Shown here in pieces: positions 1 to 11,392 of a DNA stretch of 64,000 bases (position 1 is the stretch's first letter; each line of letters begins with the position of its first letter). The DNA comes from Dactylorhiza incarnata (taxonomy: Eukaryota > Streptophyta > Magnoliopsida > Asparagales > Orchidaceae). Where the stretch lies: assembly GCA_033032865.1 (NCBI GenBank), contig JAWHQI010000004.1, positions 20,938,001 through 21,002,000 on the forward strand. The letters are read 5' to 3'. Position numbers and translations under genes: made by a program. The notes beneath the pieces were generated by a model that saw only the letters and a program-made list of their open reading frames with translations, was not told where the DNA came from and did no database searches.

Positions 1-1
1 G

Positions 2-1186
2 CATCCAGTAGAGAAGGTTGGGGTTGTTTCTTTGGGCAGTGATAGAGGGCCACTTACTTTGAAGAGTGTCTATCATGTGCCCGGAATGAAGAAAAACCTC
101 TTCTCCGTGACCAACGCTGTTGACGCTGGGTATCACGTTCTGTTCGGCCCAACAGAAGTGAAATTTCTACGTAATGTAGAGGCCGTGAAGGCCGAGGTCG
201 TTCATATCGGGAGACGGGCAAAGGACTTGTTCGTTTTATCGACAAGTTCCTACGTCGACAAGATGAAGACGAATGATGGTGCCGTTATATGGCATGAGAG
301 GTTGGGGCATGTAGGAATGGATAAGCTGAAAGCAATGGCGGTGAGAGGCCTGGTCAAGGGCCTGCCAAGTCTATCTTCCTATGGAGAAGGTCATGTTTGC
401 GGAGGATGTCAGTTCGGCAAGTCTCATCGACTACCGTTTGACAAGTCGCAGACAAGGAGTAGTGTGCCGTTGGAGTGCATCCACGGTGACTTGATGGGAC
501 CAACTGCTACCCCAAGCCTCGGAGGCAGCAGGTATATGCTGGTGTTGATCGATGATTACACCAGATATGTCTGGGTATATTTCCTGAAGGAGAAGGCGGA
601 GGCGTTTGCCAAGTTTGTTGAGTTCAAGGAGCTCGTGGAAGGTCGGCTGGGACTGCGGGTGAAGAAGCTGAGGACTGACAACGGAGGGGAGTTCACCTCC
701 AGTGAGTTCTCTACTTTTTGCAGGAAGGCGGGCATCCGGAGAGAGCTCACTTGTGCTCATACTCCACAACAGAACGGTGTTGCAGAACAGAAGATCCGTC
801 ATCTGACGGAGACCTGCAAGTGTTGGCTGCATGCCAAGAGTATCCCAAAGTCCTTCTGGGCGGAGGGAATGTCTTGTGCTGCCTACGTCATCAACAGGAT
901 GCCTCTGAGCCCCATCAACATGCTGACTCCACATGAAATGATGTTCAAGGAGAAGCCAAGTGTGGCACACCTTAGGGTGTTTGGTTCCACCTGCTATGTG
1001 CATGTTCCAGATGCTCTTCGGACGAAGCTAGATGCGAAAGCAAGGAAGCTAGTCTTCGTGGGATACGATGAGCGGAAGAAAGGGTGGAAGTGCATGGACC
1101 CGGAGACGCGGAGATTTGTTGTATCTCGCGACGTCGTGTTCGATGAGGTGACATCTTACAAGGGGTCTTCTGATGTGGAGTTATAA
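2..1186 (+). pseudogene. copia copy A pol, protease tail plus integrase, 5' cut by window, ends at premature stop
   Basis: The reading frame is open from the left edge, so its start lies outside. It carries the GAG-pre-integrase zinc region (H-E-R-L-G-H, then C-G-G-C at about 376-411) and the integrase core with catalytic aspartates in HGDLMGP (about 484) and RTDNGGEF (about 675) and the glutamate in NGVAEQK (about 785). It ends at TAA 1184-1186, where copy B has CCA, a two-base change; the frame then continues unchanged into the RT part from 1187. Copy A has Q where copy B has R just after the catalytic glutamate. Integrase would act in the nucleus joining cDNA to host DNA. The stop removes RT from this polyprotein. 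Confidence 0.9.
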
Positions 1187-3034
1187 GAGAGCAGGGTGGA
1201 GATGCCAGAGAAAGCTGTGGAGAATCTTCAGGTGGAGCTACCTGTGTCACCAGGTGGTCCATCTCCTTCTAGTTCCGAGACGGGGGCTTCTGGTTCAGGA
1301 AGCAGGGGGAGCGATGCTCCTAGCACGTCTGGAAGGGGAGCTAGGGAAGAAGCAGCGGATGACATTGCAGTTCAAGGGAAGGAGCTGAGGAGGTCGAAGC
1401 GAGCGATCATCGCCCCTGATCGCTATACAGGAGGAAACGCAGTGAGCTTCGTCTCATGTTTCTTCGCTGGTCCCTTGGATGAGAGGGAGCCGTCGAGCTT
1501 TGAGAAGGCCCAAGGCGTGAAGGAGTGGGACGTTGCGATGCAAGAAGAGATGGCAGCTCTTGAGAAGAACGAGACCTGGTCTCTTGTGCCCAAGCCCAAG
1601 GGCATCACTGCTGTGACATGCAAGTGGGTCTACAAGCTTAAGAAGAAAGCTGACGGCAGTATCGAGCGGTACAAAGCTCGTCTTGTAGCTCGGGGGTTCT
1701 CGCAGCAATACGGTGAAGACTATGATGAGACATTCAGTCCGGTGGCAAAAATGACTTCAGTTCGGTTCATCATTGCCTTGGCGGCGTTCAGTGGATGGGA
1801 GATTTGGCAGCTCGACGTCAAGAACGCTTTCTTGTACGGCGAGATTGACAAGGACATCTTTATGGTTCAGCCACCAGGCTTTGTGTCTGAAGATCTTCCG
1901 GAGCATGTCTGCAAGCTGAAGAAGGCCCTGTATGGGTTGAAGCAAGCGCCGAGGGCGTGGTACGGGAAGATCGCAGAATATCTCCTATTCTGTGGATTTG
2001 TTGCTTCAGACTCAGACTCGAGCTTGTTCGTCAAGAAGAGCGGGGAGCTTCAGGTCATCGTGCTGCTATACGTTGACGATATGATCATGACGGGGAACTC
2101 GAAGGAGGAGGTAGCACAGCTTCGGGCTGAACTATCTATCAGCTTCGAGATGAAGGATCTTGGTGAGCTTCACCATTTTCTTGGACTTGAGGTGCAGAGG
2201 AAGGAAGGTGGAGTGCTGGTGACCCAAGCCGGATATGCGGAGCGGATCGTGGAGCGATTCGGCATGAAGGAAGGGAAGTGCACTTCCACACCTCTGGAGA
2301 AGGCTATGAAGCTTCGGAAGGATGAGGGAAGGATCATGCAAGATCCGTTGGTGTTCCGAGCTCTGGTTGGGAGCTTGATTTATCTGACGATCACAAGGCC
2401 GGATATTGCATATGCAGTAGGCAGGGTGAGTCGGTTTATGGCGGAACCACGAGTACCTCATCTGCTAGCGGCCAAGAACATTCTGAAGTATGTCAAGGCG
2501 ACCTCGGACATGGGTCTCCTATACAGGAGGGATGCGGGCTTCGAGGTGCATGGATACATGGATGCTGATTACGGGGGAGATTCGGATGATTGGAAGTCGA
2601 CATCTGGATTCGTCTTCATGGCGGGTCCTACGGCTATATCATGGTGCAGCAAGAAGCAGGATTCCGTATCGGTCTCTACCACGGAAGCGGAATACAAGGC
2701 TTCGGCCTTGGCAGCTCAGGAAGCCATCTGGCTTAGGAGGTTGGTTGGAGACGTCCACAAGGAGGTTCGGGAGCCGACTCTGCTACGCGGTGACAACGAG
2801 AGTGCTCTCAAACTGGTGACAAATCCAGTATGTCACTCAAGGACGAAGCATATTGAGATCGAGCATCACTTCATACGGGAGAAGGTGCTTGAGGGATCTC
2901 TTTCGGTCGAGCATGTGCGGAGTGCGGATAATGTCGCAGACATCTTCACAAAGGCGCTGGCAAAGGGGCCGTTCACACGGCTAAGGGAGCTACTTGGGCT
3001 AGTTTCCACTTCCCACTTCAAGGGGGAGTGTTGA
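1187..3034 (+). pseudogene. copia copy A pol, reverse transcriptase and RNase H, separated from integrase by a stop
   Basis: Same frame as the integrase part, open to TGA 3032-3034. The protein starts with a low-complexity Ser/Gly linker, then the copia RT (KWVYKLK, YKARLVARGF, DYDETFSPVAK, QLDVKNAFLYG) with the catalytic YVDD at about 2070-2081, then RNase H (DADYGGD, TTEAEYKA, GDNESAL). The usual DRKSTSG motif reads DWKSTSG here (near 2590), unlike copy B. This half is complete, whereas the same region of copy B is stopped at 7393. The stop codon lies 6 bp inside the 3' LTR, which starts at 3029. Without translation from upstream this frame is probably not expressed. Confidence 0.9.
3020..3028 (+). 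promoter_or_regulatory. Polypurine tract of copia copy A
   Basis: The purine run AAGGGGGAG directly precedes the LTR start TGTTGAAATT at 3029. This is the expected plus-strand primer site. The same run precedes the right LTR at 8389-8397. Confidence 0.85.
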
Positions 3035-3691
3035 AATTGTTGAAGTGGAAGTTTGGAGGCTTTTGGACCTGGGCGGTCTGGGAAGAGACCGGGCGGTCTG
3101 GCGTGACCGCACGGTCTGGCGGTCTGACAATGGCGATCTGTTCTATTGGTCAGCTGCGGCTTCCAGGGTTGACCGCTGGTCTGGTCCAAGGGCTGCAAGA
3201 GGTGGAGGTCGTGCGGTCTGTCTGTGACCGCATGACGGGTGATCATCCTCAGGGTCGCGAGGTCTGTCTCTGACCCGTGGCAAGTTGTTCTCTTCAAGGA
3301 CGTGCCGGTCTGGCGTGACCGCACGGGTTGGCTCTTGAATCCGGTCTGGTGGCTTTCCAGAGGGTTCTGAAGGAGTTCGCGGACTAAGTCTTTTTTAGTC
3401 GCGCGGTCTCAGTTCGCGGTCTCAGGAGGAGACCAGGAGGGCGAGCTGGCTGTGTTTGCGGTCTCAGGCGAACACAGGTGGTGGGTGACTTCTAGGCGGT
3501 CTGACGATCTCCGTGTGGAGTCGTGTTCAGACCAAGGGAGTAGCGATCTCTCGCGGTCTGGAGTGAAGTCGGCGCTCACCAAAATGAAGCAGGAGGGTTG
3601 CAGTGATCGCGCGGGTTGACCGGTAAGGTCGCGCGATCTGATGGGTGGTGACTCTATCTCATAGGGTGGTGACTGGATCAGGTCTCACGCC

Positions 3692-3699
3692 TATAAATA
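3692..3699 (+). promoter_or_regulatory. TATA box of the middle copia LTR
   Basis: TATAAATA in the context CCTATAAATAGGG, about 540 bp before the LTR end. It would drive copy B. It is repeated at 9061-9068 in the right LTR. Confidence 0.75.
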
Positions 3700-4128
3700 G
3701 GGAGCCACTGTTGCAACAAACAGAACACACCAAGTGTAAGCCGTGTTTGCCTAGTTCCTGCGGTCTGTGTTTCTGACCGAGCGGTCTCTGATTGAATTCT
3801 TCTTTGTGCAGCTTCTGCGGATAGTGCAGGCAGCAGCGATCACCTCTTCCTCTGAAAGTGTTCGGGCGGTTTGCGGCTTGGAGTTGTGGTGCTGGAGTTC
3901 GGGAATCAGGAGATCGGCAAAGGAGCGGTCTGGTGCAGCGGTTTGGTGGAGTGTCGAGATCGGGAGCAGTTGCGGTCTGGCAGCAGCGGTCTGGCGAGCT
4001 GCTGAGTTCGGCAAGAGACCGTGCGGTCTCAGTTATCTTCAGTTTCTGTTCTTTCTCTTTGAAGTTTTGTGCTGACAAAATCATGTCTCGTCGAGCATGT
4101 CTTGCCCTGTAATTGAAGTGTTGCTATC

Positions 4129-4134
4129 AATAAA
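4129..4134 (+). terminator. Poly(A) signal AATAAA in copia LTR
   Basis: AATAAA lies about 430 bp after the TATA box and 95 bp before the LTR end, the expected place for the end of R. The copy in the right LTR is at 9498-9503. Confidence 0.55.
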
Positions 4135-4229
4135 GATCGTTTTGTTCTCCTAAGATTGTCTCTGGTTGTTTGGCTTGCATCTCTAGTTGTTATTCCTGCT
4201 TGCTCTCACAAGGTCCGGAAAATTTCACA

Positions 4230-4247
4230 TGCTATCAGAGCGAGGTT
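4230..4247 (+). promoter_or_regulatory. Primer-binding site of copia copy B, initiator Met tRNA
   Basis: TGCTATCAGAGCGAGGTT directly follows the LTR. It matches the complement of the 3' end of plant initiator tRNA-Met (TGGTATCAGAGCCAGGTT, from memory) at 16 of 18 positions. This is the usual plant copia primer; the two mismatches are G to C at the third base and C to G at the thirteenth. Confidence 0.8.
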
Positions 4248-4317
4248 GGAGTTGAAAGAGCAGTGAATAACTTAGAGTAGCCATCGCCTTTGTGAAGAAG
4301 GAACCAGAGGAAGAGCA

Positions 4318-7300
4318 ATGGAAGGTGGTTTTGCAAGAGGTCTTGGTATTGAGATGCTTACATCGACTAACTTCAAAAAGTGGAAGTCGTGTATGCAGAG
4401 CGATCTTCTGGGTAAGGACCTCTGGGAGGTGGTAGGAGGAGATGAGATGGAAGAGGTGAAGGCAACAGAAGCTGGTGATAACGGTCCGGCCGTGAGAGCT
4501 TGGAGAAAGACCAATGCCAAGGCCGAGTTCACCTTGAAGCGTGCCATTTCACCTGATCTTTTTGATCACATTTTGGGATGTGGATCGGCTGCAGAAATCT
4601 GGAAAGCCCTGGATGGGCTGTTTAACAAGAAGAATGTGGCAAGGCTGCAGTTCTTGGAGAATGAGCTGGCAAGGTCGGCTCAGGGTGATCTTTCTATCTC
4701 AAACTTCTTTCTGAAGATGAAGAATTTGTGCGCTGAAATCTCAGCACTGGATCCTGATGAGCCAATTTCTGAGGCGAAGCTGAAGAGGCACATCATCCGC
4801 GGCTTGCGGAAGGAATATGTGGCCTTTGTGACGTCGGTGCAGGGATGGGCAAATCAGCCGTCTCTGTTGGAGCTGGAGAACTTGCTTTCTTCGCAAGAAA
4901 GCTTGGCAAGACAGATGGCGGGGTTGTCAGTGACTGGGGGAGATGGCGAAGTTCTCTTCTCAGGGAAGAAGAAGAAGTGGGATAAGAAGAAGAAGACCAC
5001 TGGAGGCTATGGGCCTTCAACTTCTGGACAGCAGGAGAGGGGCTATCCTCCTAAGGCTGAGGAGAAGAAGAAGAAGGAAGGTCTCAAATGCTACAAATGC
5101 GGGAAGGTTGGGCACTTCAAGAAGGATTGCAGAGTGGTCACTCAAGCAGGGCATGCTGCGGAGAAGGAGGAAGCTGAGGCCAGGCACATTCAAGGAGGTT
5201 GGGGAGGAGCCTTTTCGGCTTCTGTTGGAGCTTCTGCTCCTATCAACTATCTGGAGGATTGGATCGTGGACTCGGGGTGTGGTCATCATCTCACCGGAGA
5301 CGGGACCAAGCTTTCTTCTGCACAGCCCTACACAGGTAACAATGCAATCATTACTGCTGATAATACCGTGCATCCAGTAGAGAAGGTGGGGGTTGTTTCT
5401 TTGGGCAGTGATAGAGGGCCACTTACTTTGAAGAGTGTCTATCATGTGCCCGGAATGAAGAAAAACCTCTTCTCCGTGACCAACGCTGTTGACGCTGGGT
5501 ATTACGTTCTGTTCGGCCCAACAGAAGTGAAATTTCTACGTAATGTAGAGGCCGTGAAGGCCGAGGTCGTTCATATCGGGAGACGGGCAAAGGACTTGTT
5601 CGTTTTATCGACAAGTTCCTACGTCGACAAGATGAAGACGAATGATGGTGCCGTTATATGGCATGAGAGGTTGGGGCATGTAGGAATGGATAAGCTGAAA
5701 GCAATGGCGGTGAGAGGCCTGGTCAAGGGCCTGCCAAGTCTATCTTCCTACGTAGAAGGTCATGTTTGCGGAGGATGTCAGTTCGGCAAGTCTCATCGAC
5801 TACCGTTTGACAAGTCGCAGACAAGGAGTAGTGTGCCGTTGGAGTGCATCCACGGTGACTTGATGGGACCAACTGCTACCCCAAGCCTCGGAGGCAGCAG
5901 GTATATGCTGGTGTTGATCGATGATTACACCAGATATGTCTGGGTATATTTCCTGAAGGAGAAGGCGGAGGCGTTTGCCAAGTTTGTGGAGTTCAAGGAG
6001 CTCGTGGAAGGTCGGCTGGGACTGCGGGTGAAGAAGCTGAGGACTGACAACGGAGGGGAGTTCACCTCCAGTGAGTTCTCTACTTTTTGCAGGAAGGCGG
6101 GCATCCGGAGAGAGCTCACTTGTGCTCATACTCCACAACAGAACGGTGTTGCAGAACGGAAGATCCGTCATCTGACGGAGACCTGCAAGTGTTGGCTGCA
6201 TGCCAAGAGTATCCCAAAGTCCTTCTGGGCGGAGGGAATGTCTTGTGCTGCCTACGTCATCAACAGGATGCCTCTGAGCCCCATCAACATGCTGACTCCA
6301 CATGAAATGATGTTCAAGGAGAAGCCAAGTGTGGCACACCTTAGGGTGTTTGGTTCCACCTGCTATGTGCATGTTCCAGATGCTCTTCGGACGAAGCTAG
6401 ATGCGAAAGCAAGGAAGCTAGTCTTCGTGGGATACGATGAGCGGAAGAAAGGGTGGAAGTGCATGGACCCGGAGATGCGGAGATTTGTTGTATCTCGCGA
6501 CGTCGTGTTCGATGAGGTGACATCTTACAAGGGGTCTTCTGATGTGGAGTTACCAGAGAGCAGGGTGGAGATGCCAGAGAAAGCTGTGGAAAATCTTCAA
6601 GTGGAGCTACCTGTGTCACCAGGTGGTCCATCTCCTTCTAGTTCCGAGACGGGGGCTTCTGGTTCAGGAAGCAGGGGGAGCGATGCTCCTAGCACGTCTG
6701 GAAGGGGAGCTAGGGAAGAAGCAGCGGATGACATTGCAGTTCAAGGGAAGGAGCTGAGGAGGTCGAAGCGAGCGATCATCGCCCCTGATCGCAATACAGG
6801 AGGAAACGCAGTGAGCTTCGTCTCATGTTTCTTCGCTGGTCCCTTGGATGAGAGGGAGCCGTCGAGCTTTGAGAAGGCCCAAGGCGTGAAGGAGTGGGAC
6901 GTTGCGATGCAAGAAGAGATGGCAGCTCTTGAGAAGAACGAGACCTGGTCTCTTGTGCCCAAGCCCAAGGGCATCACTGCTGTGACATGCAAGTGGGTCT
7001 ACAAGCTTAAGAAGAAAGCTGACGGCAGTATCGAGCGGTACAAAGCTCGTCTTGTAGCTCGGGGGTTCTCGCAGCAATACGGTGAAGACTATGATGAGAC
7101 ATTCAGTCCGGTGGCAAAAATGACTTCAGTTCGGTTCATCATTGCCTTGGCGGCGTTCAGTGGATGGGAGATTTGGCAGCTCGACGTCAAGAACGCTTTC
7201 TTGTACGGCGAGATTGACAAGGACATCTTTATGGTTCAGCCACCAGGCTTTGTGTCTGAAGATCTTCCGGAGCATGTCTGCAAGCTGAAGAAGGCCCTGT

Positions 7301-7395
7301 ATGGGTTGAAGCAAGCGCCGAGGGCGTTGTACGGGAATATCGCAGAATATCTCCTATTCTGTGGATTTGTTGCTTCAGACTCAGACTCGAGCTAG
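4318..7395 (+). pseudogene. copia copy B gag-protease-integrase-RT(N-terminal), ends at premature TAG
   Basis: Starts at ATG 4318, 88 bp after the LTR, and runs 1025 codons to TAG 7393-7395 where copy A reads TTG. Domains: copia gag (residues about 10-200), one CCHC zinc knuckle CYKCGKVGHFKKDC (about 258-271), aspartic protease with DSG in DWIVDSGCGHH (about 314-324), GAG-pre-integrase and HHCC (about 449-490), DDE integrase core (HGDLMGP, RTDNGGEF, NGVAERK), then the RT fingers. The frame lacks the YVDD motif because of the stop. It also has L in place of W in the RAWY motif near 7325. Gag would form cytoplasmic particles. Intact at the site where copy A is stopped. Confidence 0.92.
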
Positions 7396-8403
7396 TTCGT
7401 CAAGAAGAGCGGGGAGCTTCAGGTCATCGTGCTGCTATACGTTGACGATATGATCATGACGGGGAACTCGAAGGAGGAGGTAGCACAGCTTCGGGCTGAA
7501 CTATCTATCAGGTTCGAGATGAAGGATCTTGGTGAGCTTCACCATTTTCTTGGACTTGAGGTGCAGAGGAAGGAAGGTGGAGTGCTGGTGACCCAAGCCG
7601 GATATGCGGAGCGGATCGTGGAGCGATTCGGCATGAAGGAAGGGAAGTGCACTTCCACACCTCTGGAGAAGGCTATGAAGCTTCGGAAGGATGAGGGAAG
7701 GATCATGCAAGATCCGTTGGTGTTCCGAGCTCTGGTTGGGAGCTTGATTTATCTGACGATCACAAGGCCGAATATTGCATATGCAGTAGGCAGGGTGAGT
7801 CGGTTTATGGCGGAACCACGAGTACCTCATCTGCTAGCGGCCAAGAACATTCTGAAGTATGTCAAGGCGACCTCGGACATGGGTCTCCTATACAGGAGGG
7901 ATGCGGGCTTCGAGGTGCATGGATACATGGATGCTGATTACGGGGGAGATTCGGATGATCGGAAGTCGACATCTGGATTCGTCTTCATGGCGGGTCCTAC
8001 GGCTATATCATGGTGCAGCAAGAAGCAGGATTCCGTATCGGTCTCTACCACGGAAGCGGAATACAAGGCTTCGGCCTTGGCAGCTCAGGAAGCCATCTGG
8101 CTTAGGAGGTTGGTTGGAGACGTCCACAAGGAGGTTCGGGAGCCGACTCTGCTACGCGGTGATAACGAGAGTGCTCTCAAACTGGTGACCAATCCAGTAT
8201 GTCACGCGAGGACGAAGCATATTGAGATCGAGCATCACTTCATACGGGAGAAGGTGCTGGAGGGATCTCTTTCGGTCGAGCATGTGCGGAGTGCGGATAA
8301 TGTCGCAGACATCTTCACAAAGGCGCTGGCAAAGGGGCCGTTCACACGGCTAAGGGAGCTACTTGGGCTAGTTTCCACTTCCCACTTCAAGGGGGAGTGT
8401 TGA
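7396..8403 (+). pseudogene. copia copy B RT C-terminal half and RNase H, downstream of premature stop
   Basis: In frame with the upstream polyprotein and open from the stop at 7393 to TGA 8401-8403; the first ATG is internal at 7450. It carries the RT catalytic YVDDM at about 7439, the connection domain, and RNase H with DADYGGDSDDRKSTSG (about 7934-7975), TTEAEYKA and GDNESAL. Copy A has the same region joined to its RT fingers. A separated palm without fingers should not be an active polymerase. Confidence 0.88.
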
Positions 8404-9598
8404 AATTGTTGAAGTGGAAGTTTGGAGGCTTTTGGACCTGGGCGGTCTGGGAAGAGACCGGGCGGTCTGGCGTGACCGCACGGTCTGGCGGTCTGACAAT
8501 GGCGATCTGTTCTATTGGTCAGCTGCGACTTCCAGGGTTGACCGCTGGTCTGGTCCAAGGGCTGCTGGAGGTGGAGGTCGTGCGGTCTGTCTGTGACCGC
8601 ATGACGGGTGATCATCCTCAGGGTCGCGAGGTCTGTCTCTGACCCGTGACAAGTTGTTCTCTTCAAGGACGTGCCGGTCTGGCGTGACCGCACGGGTTGG
8701 CTCTTGAATCCGGTCTGGTGGCTTTCCAGAGGGTTCTGAAGGAGTTCGCGGACTAAGTCTTTTTTAGTCGCGCGGTCTCAGTTCGCGGTCTCAGGAGGAG
8801 ACCAGGAGGGCGAGCTGGCTGTGTTTGCGGTCTCAGGCGAACACAGGTGGTGGGTGACTTCTAGGCGGTCTGACGATCTCCGTGTGGAGTCGTGTTCAGA
8901 CCAAGGGAGTAGCGATCTCCCGCGGTCTGGAGTGAAGTCGGCGCTCACCAAAATGAAGCAGGAGGGTTGCAGTGATCGCGCGGGTTGACCGGTAAGGTCG
9001 CGCGATCTGATGGGTGGTGACTCTATCTCATAGGGTGGTGACTGGATCAGGTCTCACGCCTATAAATAGGGAGCCACTGTTGCAACAAACAGAACACACC
9101 AAGTGTAAGCCGAGTTTGCCTAGTTCCTGCGGTCTGTGTTTCTGACCGAGCGGTCTCTGATTGAATTCTTCTTTGTGCAGCTTCTGCGGATAGTGCAGGC
9201 AGCAGCGATCACCTCTTCCTCTGAAAGTGTTCGTGCGGTTTGCGGCTTGGAGTTGTGGTGCTGGAGTTCGGGAATCAGGAGATCGGCAAAGGAGCGGTCT
9301 GGTGCAGCGGTTTGGTGGAGTGTCGAGATCGGGAGCAGTTGCGGTCTGGCAGCAGCGGTCTGGCGAGCTGCTGAGTTCGGCAAGAGACCGTGCGGTCTCA
9401 GTTATCTTCAGTTTCTGTTCTTTCTCTTTGAAGTTTTGTGCTGACAAAATCATGTCTCGTCGAGCATGTCTTGCCCTGTAATTGAAGTGTTGCTATCAAT
9501 AAAGATCATTTTGTTCGCCTAAGATTGTCTCTGGTTGTTTGGCTTGCATCTCTAGTTGTTATTCCTGCTTGCTCTCACAAGGTCCGGAAAATTTCACA
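8398..9598 (+). repeat. Right copia LTR, 1201 bp
   Basis: TG...CA termini identical to the middle LTR, preceded by the purine tract at 8389-8397. TATA at 9061-9068, AATAAA at 9498-9503. Differences from the middle LTR include GCTGCGAC for GCTGCGGC near 8526, AGCCGAG for AGCCGTG near 9113 and GATCATT for GATCGTT near 9508. The last base abuts the G0 pol sequence, which in related copies would continue through this point. Confidence 0.95.
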
Positions 9599-11392
9599 AA
9601 GTTTGTGTATTTTAATTTGATGATACCCTGAGAAAGCATCGAGGAAACTCATAAAACCATACCCAACCGCGGAATCAACTAAGACATCTATCTGAGGCAA
9701 AGGGTAGCAATCTTTAGGGTACGCTTTATTAAATTTGGTGAAGTCTACGCACATGCGCCACTTCCCACCAGATTTCTTAATCATTACAATATTCGACATC
9801 CATGTGGGATATTGAATTTCAGAAATAAAACCCGCTTTCAGGAGTTTGGAAACCTCCTCTCTGATGGGCAACGCAAGCTTGGTCACCACTTCTCTCTTCT
9901 TTTGCTGGACGGGCTTGAACTCAGGAGATACGTTTAGATGATGACAAGCCACATCTGGATCTACTCCTGGCATATCCTCCGCTGACCAAGCGAAGATATC
10001 CAGATTCTCTAATAGGCAGGAGATTAGCTCCACTTTCTCCTCCTCCGGCAACTCAGCGTTGATGACCAGCTTCTTTTCTACCCCTTCAGCAATAGGTACT
10101 TCTTGGGTCGCTTGGGCAGGTTCCAAGTGAGCCCCTTCTCGATCTTTTCCTTCCTCGGCAGCCCCTGAAGACTCAACAATCTCCAAAACTTCAGCCACGG
10201 CCTCGGGAAGTGGAACGTCGTTGATCATGTTCTCAGTGCGGACGTAGCACTCCCGAGCCACCTTTGGGTTGCTTCTGACCCGATACTGCTTTCCTTCAGC
10301 AGCGAACTTAAGAGCAAGGTGAAAGGTACACACTACTGCCCTGTATGCATTTAGAATTGGCCTCCCGAAGATGGCGCAGTAATTGCTCGGGGCATCCACC
10401 ACTACGAAATTGATTAGCTTTATCACTCCTCCATAAGTGACCAGGAGCTTTACTGAACCCTCTACTTTATTCTTCTCCCCAGAAAAACCGTGGAGGGGCC
10501 CGTCGGTGGAAAGCAAAGGCTTTCCGGTCTTCAGGGACTCGAAAGTCGGGCGGAAAAGGAGATTGACGGAGCTGCCGGTATCAATCAGAATCTCGTGGAC
10601 TGTATAGTTTTCGATGACGGCCTTGATGACCACCGCATCGTCGAAAGGATTGGCATTGGGGGGAAGGTCATCCTGACCAAAGGTGACAATAGTGCTTTCA
10701 GGAGGGGAACTTGTAGTGGCTGCTACTTCCTGCTTTAGAACTCTCGCGATGCTGGATTTGCGAGATGATTCCGCCCCAGCTCCTCCATGAATAAAGTAGA
10801 TGTCCCCTAAGGGGCCCACATCATTGACTTTGACGCATTCGGTAGAAGGATGGATGTCACCATAGCAGTCGGCGTCTTCGACGTCGGCGAATTCCCAGGT
10901 TACTTCTACTGTTTCTTTCTCTTTTCTCTTCTCGGCAGTTGGCTCAGCAATTGCATCCTTTCGAACTAGACCCCGGAGCTTTCCTTCTCCCAGGAGTCTC
11001 TCTATAAGCAAACGAAGGGCCCGACAGTCTTCGGTTAGATGCCCCCCTTCTTTATGATATTCACAATAAAGGTTCAGATTTCGACTGCGGATATCCGACT
11101 TCAGAGGAGCAGGCCTTTTGAAATCTGGCCTTTTTTGTAGAATCTGGACCACTTCGTCCATGGTGACGTTTAAGGGGGTGAATGACTCTTGCGAGTCATC
11201 ATATTGAGTGGATGGAATGACTGGAGGTGGATGCGCGGTGTACTGTTGTAAGTATACCGACATGATTTGCGGAAGAGGAGCGGATGGAGCGGGAGCGATG
11301 GCCAACGGTGGTTTCTGATCTTGAAACCGCTGATGGCCCATGAAGGGTTGTTTATTTTTGTAGTTTCTCCCCCCTTTGGGAACGGGGTTCAA
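9599..11392 (-). pseudogene. G0 zinc finger, aspartic protease and RT start; chimeric end in copia LTR
   Basis: Minus-strand frame continuing gag after a one-base frameshift. It holds the CX2HX4HX4C finger (CEYHKEGGHLTEDC, near 11030-11070), the protease active site ILIDTGSSVN (near 10565-10590) and RT motifs from the pre-RT (DMPGVDPDVACHHLN) through CVDFTKFNKAYPKD and FLDAFSGYHQIKI at the junction. The open frame runs about 24 bases into the copia LTR, ending at 9575 in a chimeric tail, which marks the insertion point in RT. The catalytic YADD is missing from this fragment. Confidence 0.9.

Larger units (their letters stand above)
3029..4229 (+). repeat. Shared middle copia LTR, 1201 bp
   Basis: Starts TGTTGAAATT and ends AATTTCACA, canonical TG...CA. 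It is the 3' LTR of copy A and also the 5' LTR of copy B, since the primer site follows at 4230. It matches 8398-9598 base for base in length, with about nine substitutions seen by eye. TATA box at 3692-3699 and AATAAA at 4129-4134 give a plausible U3-R-U5 order. The LTR is packed with the word GCGGTCT (at least 15 in 1.2 kb). The small ORFs on either strand between 3028 and 4112 are spurious. Confidence 0.95.
1..9598 (+). mobile_element. Ty1/copia retrotransposon tandem array (internal-LTR-internal-LTR)
   Basis: Two copia units share one LTR. The left unit (copy A) is cut by the window edge and the right unit (copy B) is complete between LTRs. Positions 1-4229 align to 5370-9598 with a constant offset of 5369, so there are no net indels over 4.2 kb, only scattered substitutions (roughly 0.8 percent by eye). 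Domain order gag-protease-integrase-RT-RNase H is diagnostic of Ty1/copia. The right end abuts a gypsy reverse-transcriptase reading frame at 9599, showing insertion into element G0; the five bases there (AAGTT) would be the target duplication, but the left partner lies outside the window. Such arrays arise by recombination between LTRs or by insertion into an LTR at the same point. Confidence 0.95.

Noticed and set aside
3028..4112. Several ORFs of 60-152 codons on both strands in the copia LTR, repeated at 8397-9481
   Set aside because: They lie in LTR non-coding sequence, overlap each other in different frames, resemble no protein, and repeat only because the LTR repeats.
11352..11392. Programmed frameshift between gag and protease in G0
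   Set aside because: G2 keeps gag, finger and protease in one frame across this point, so the longer C run in G0 is most simply a mutation.
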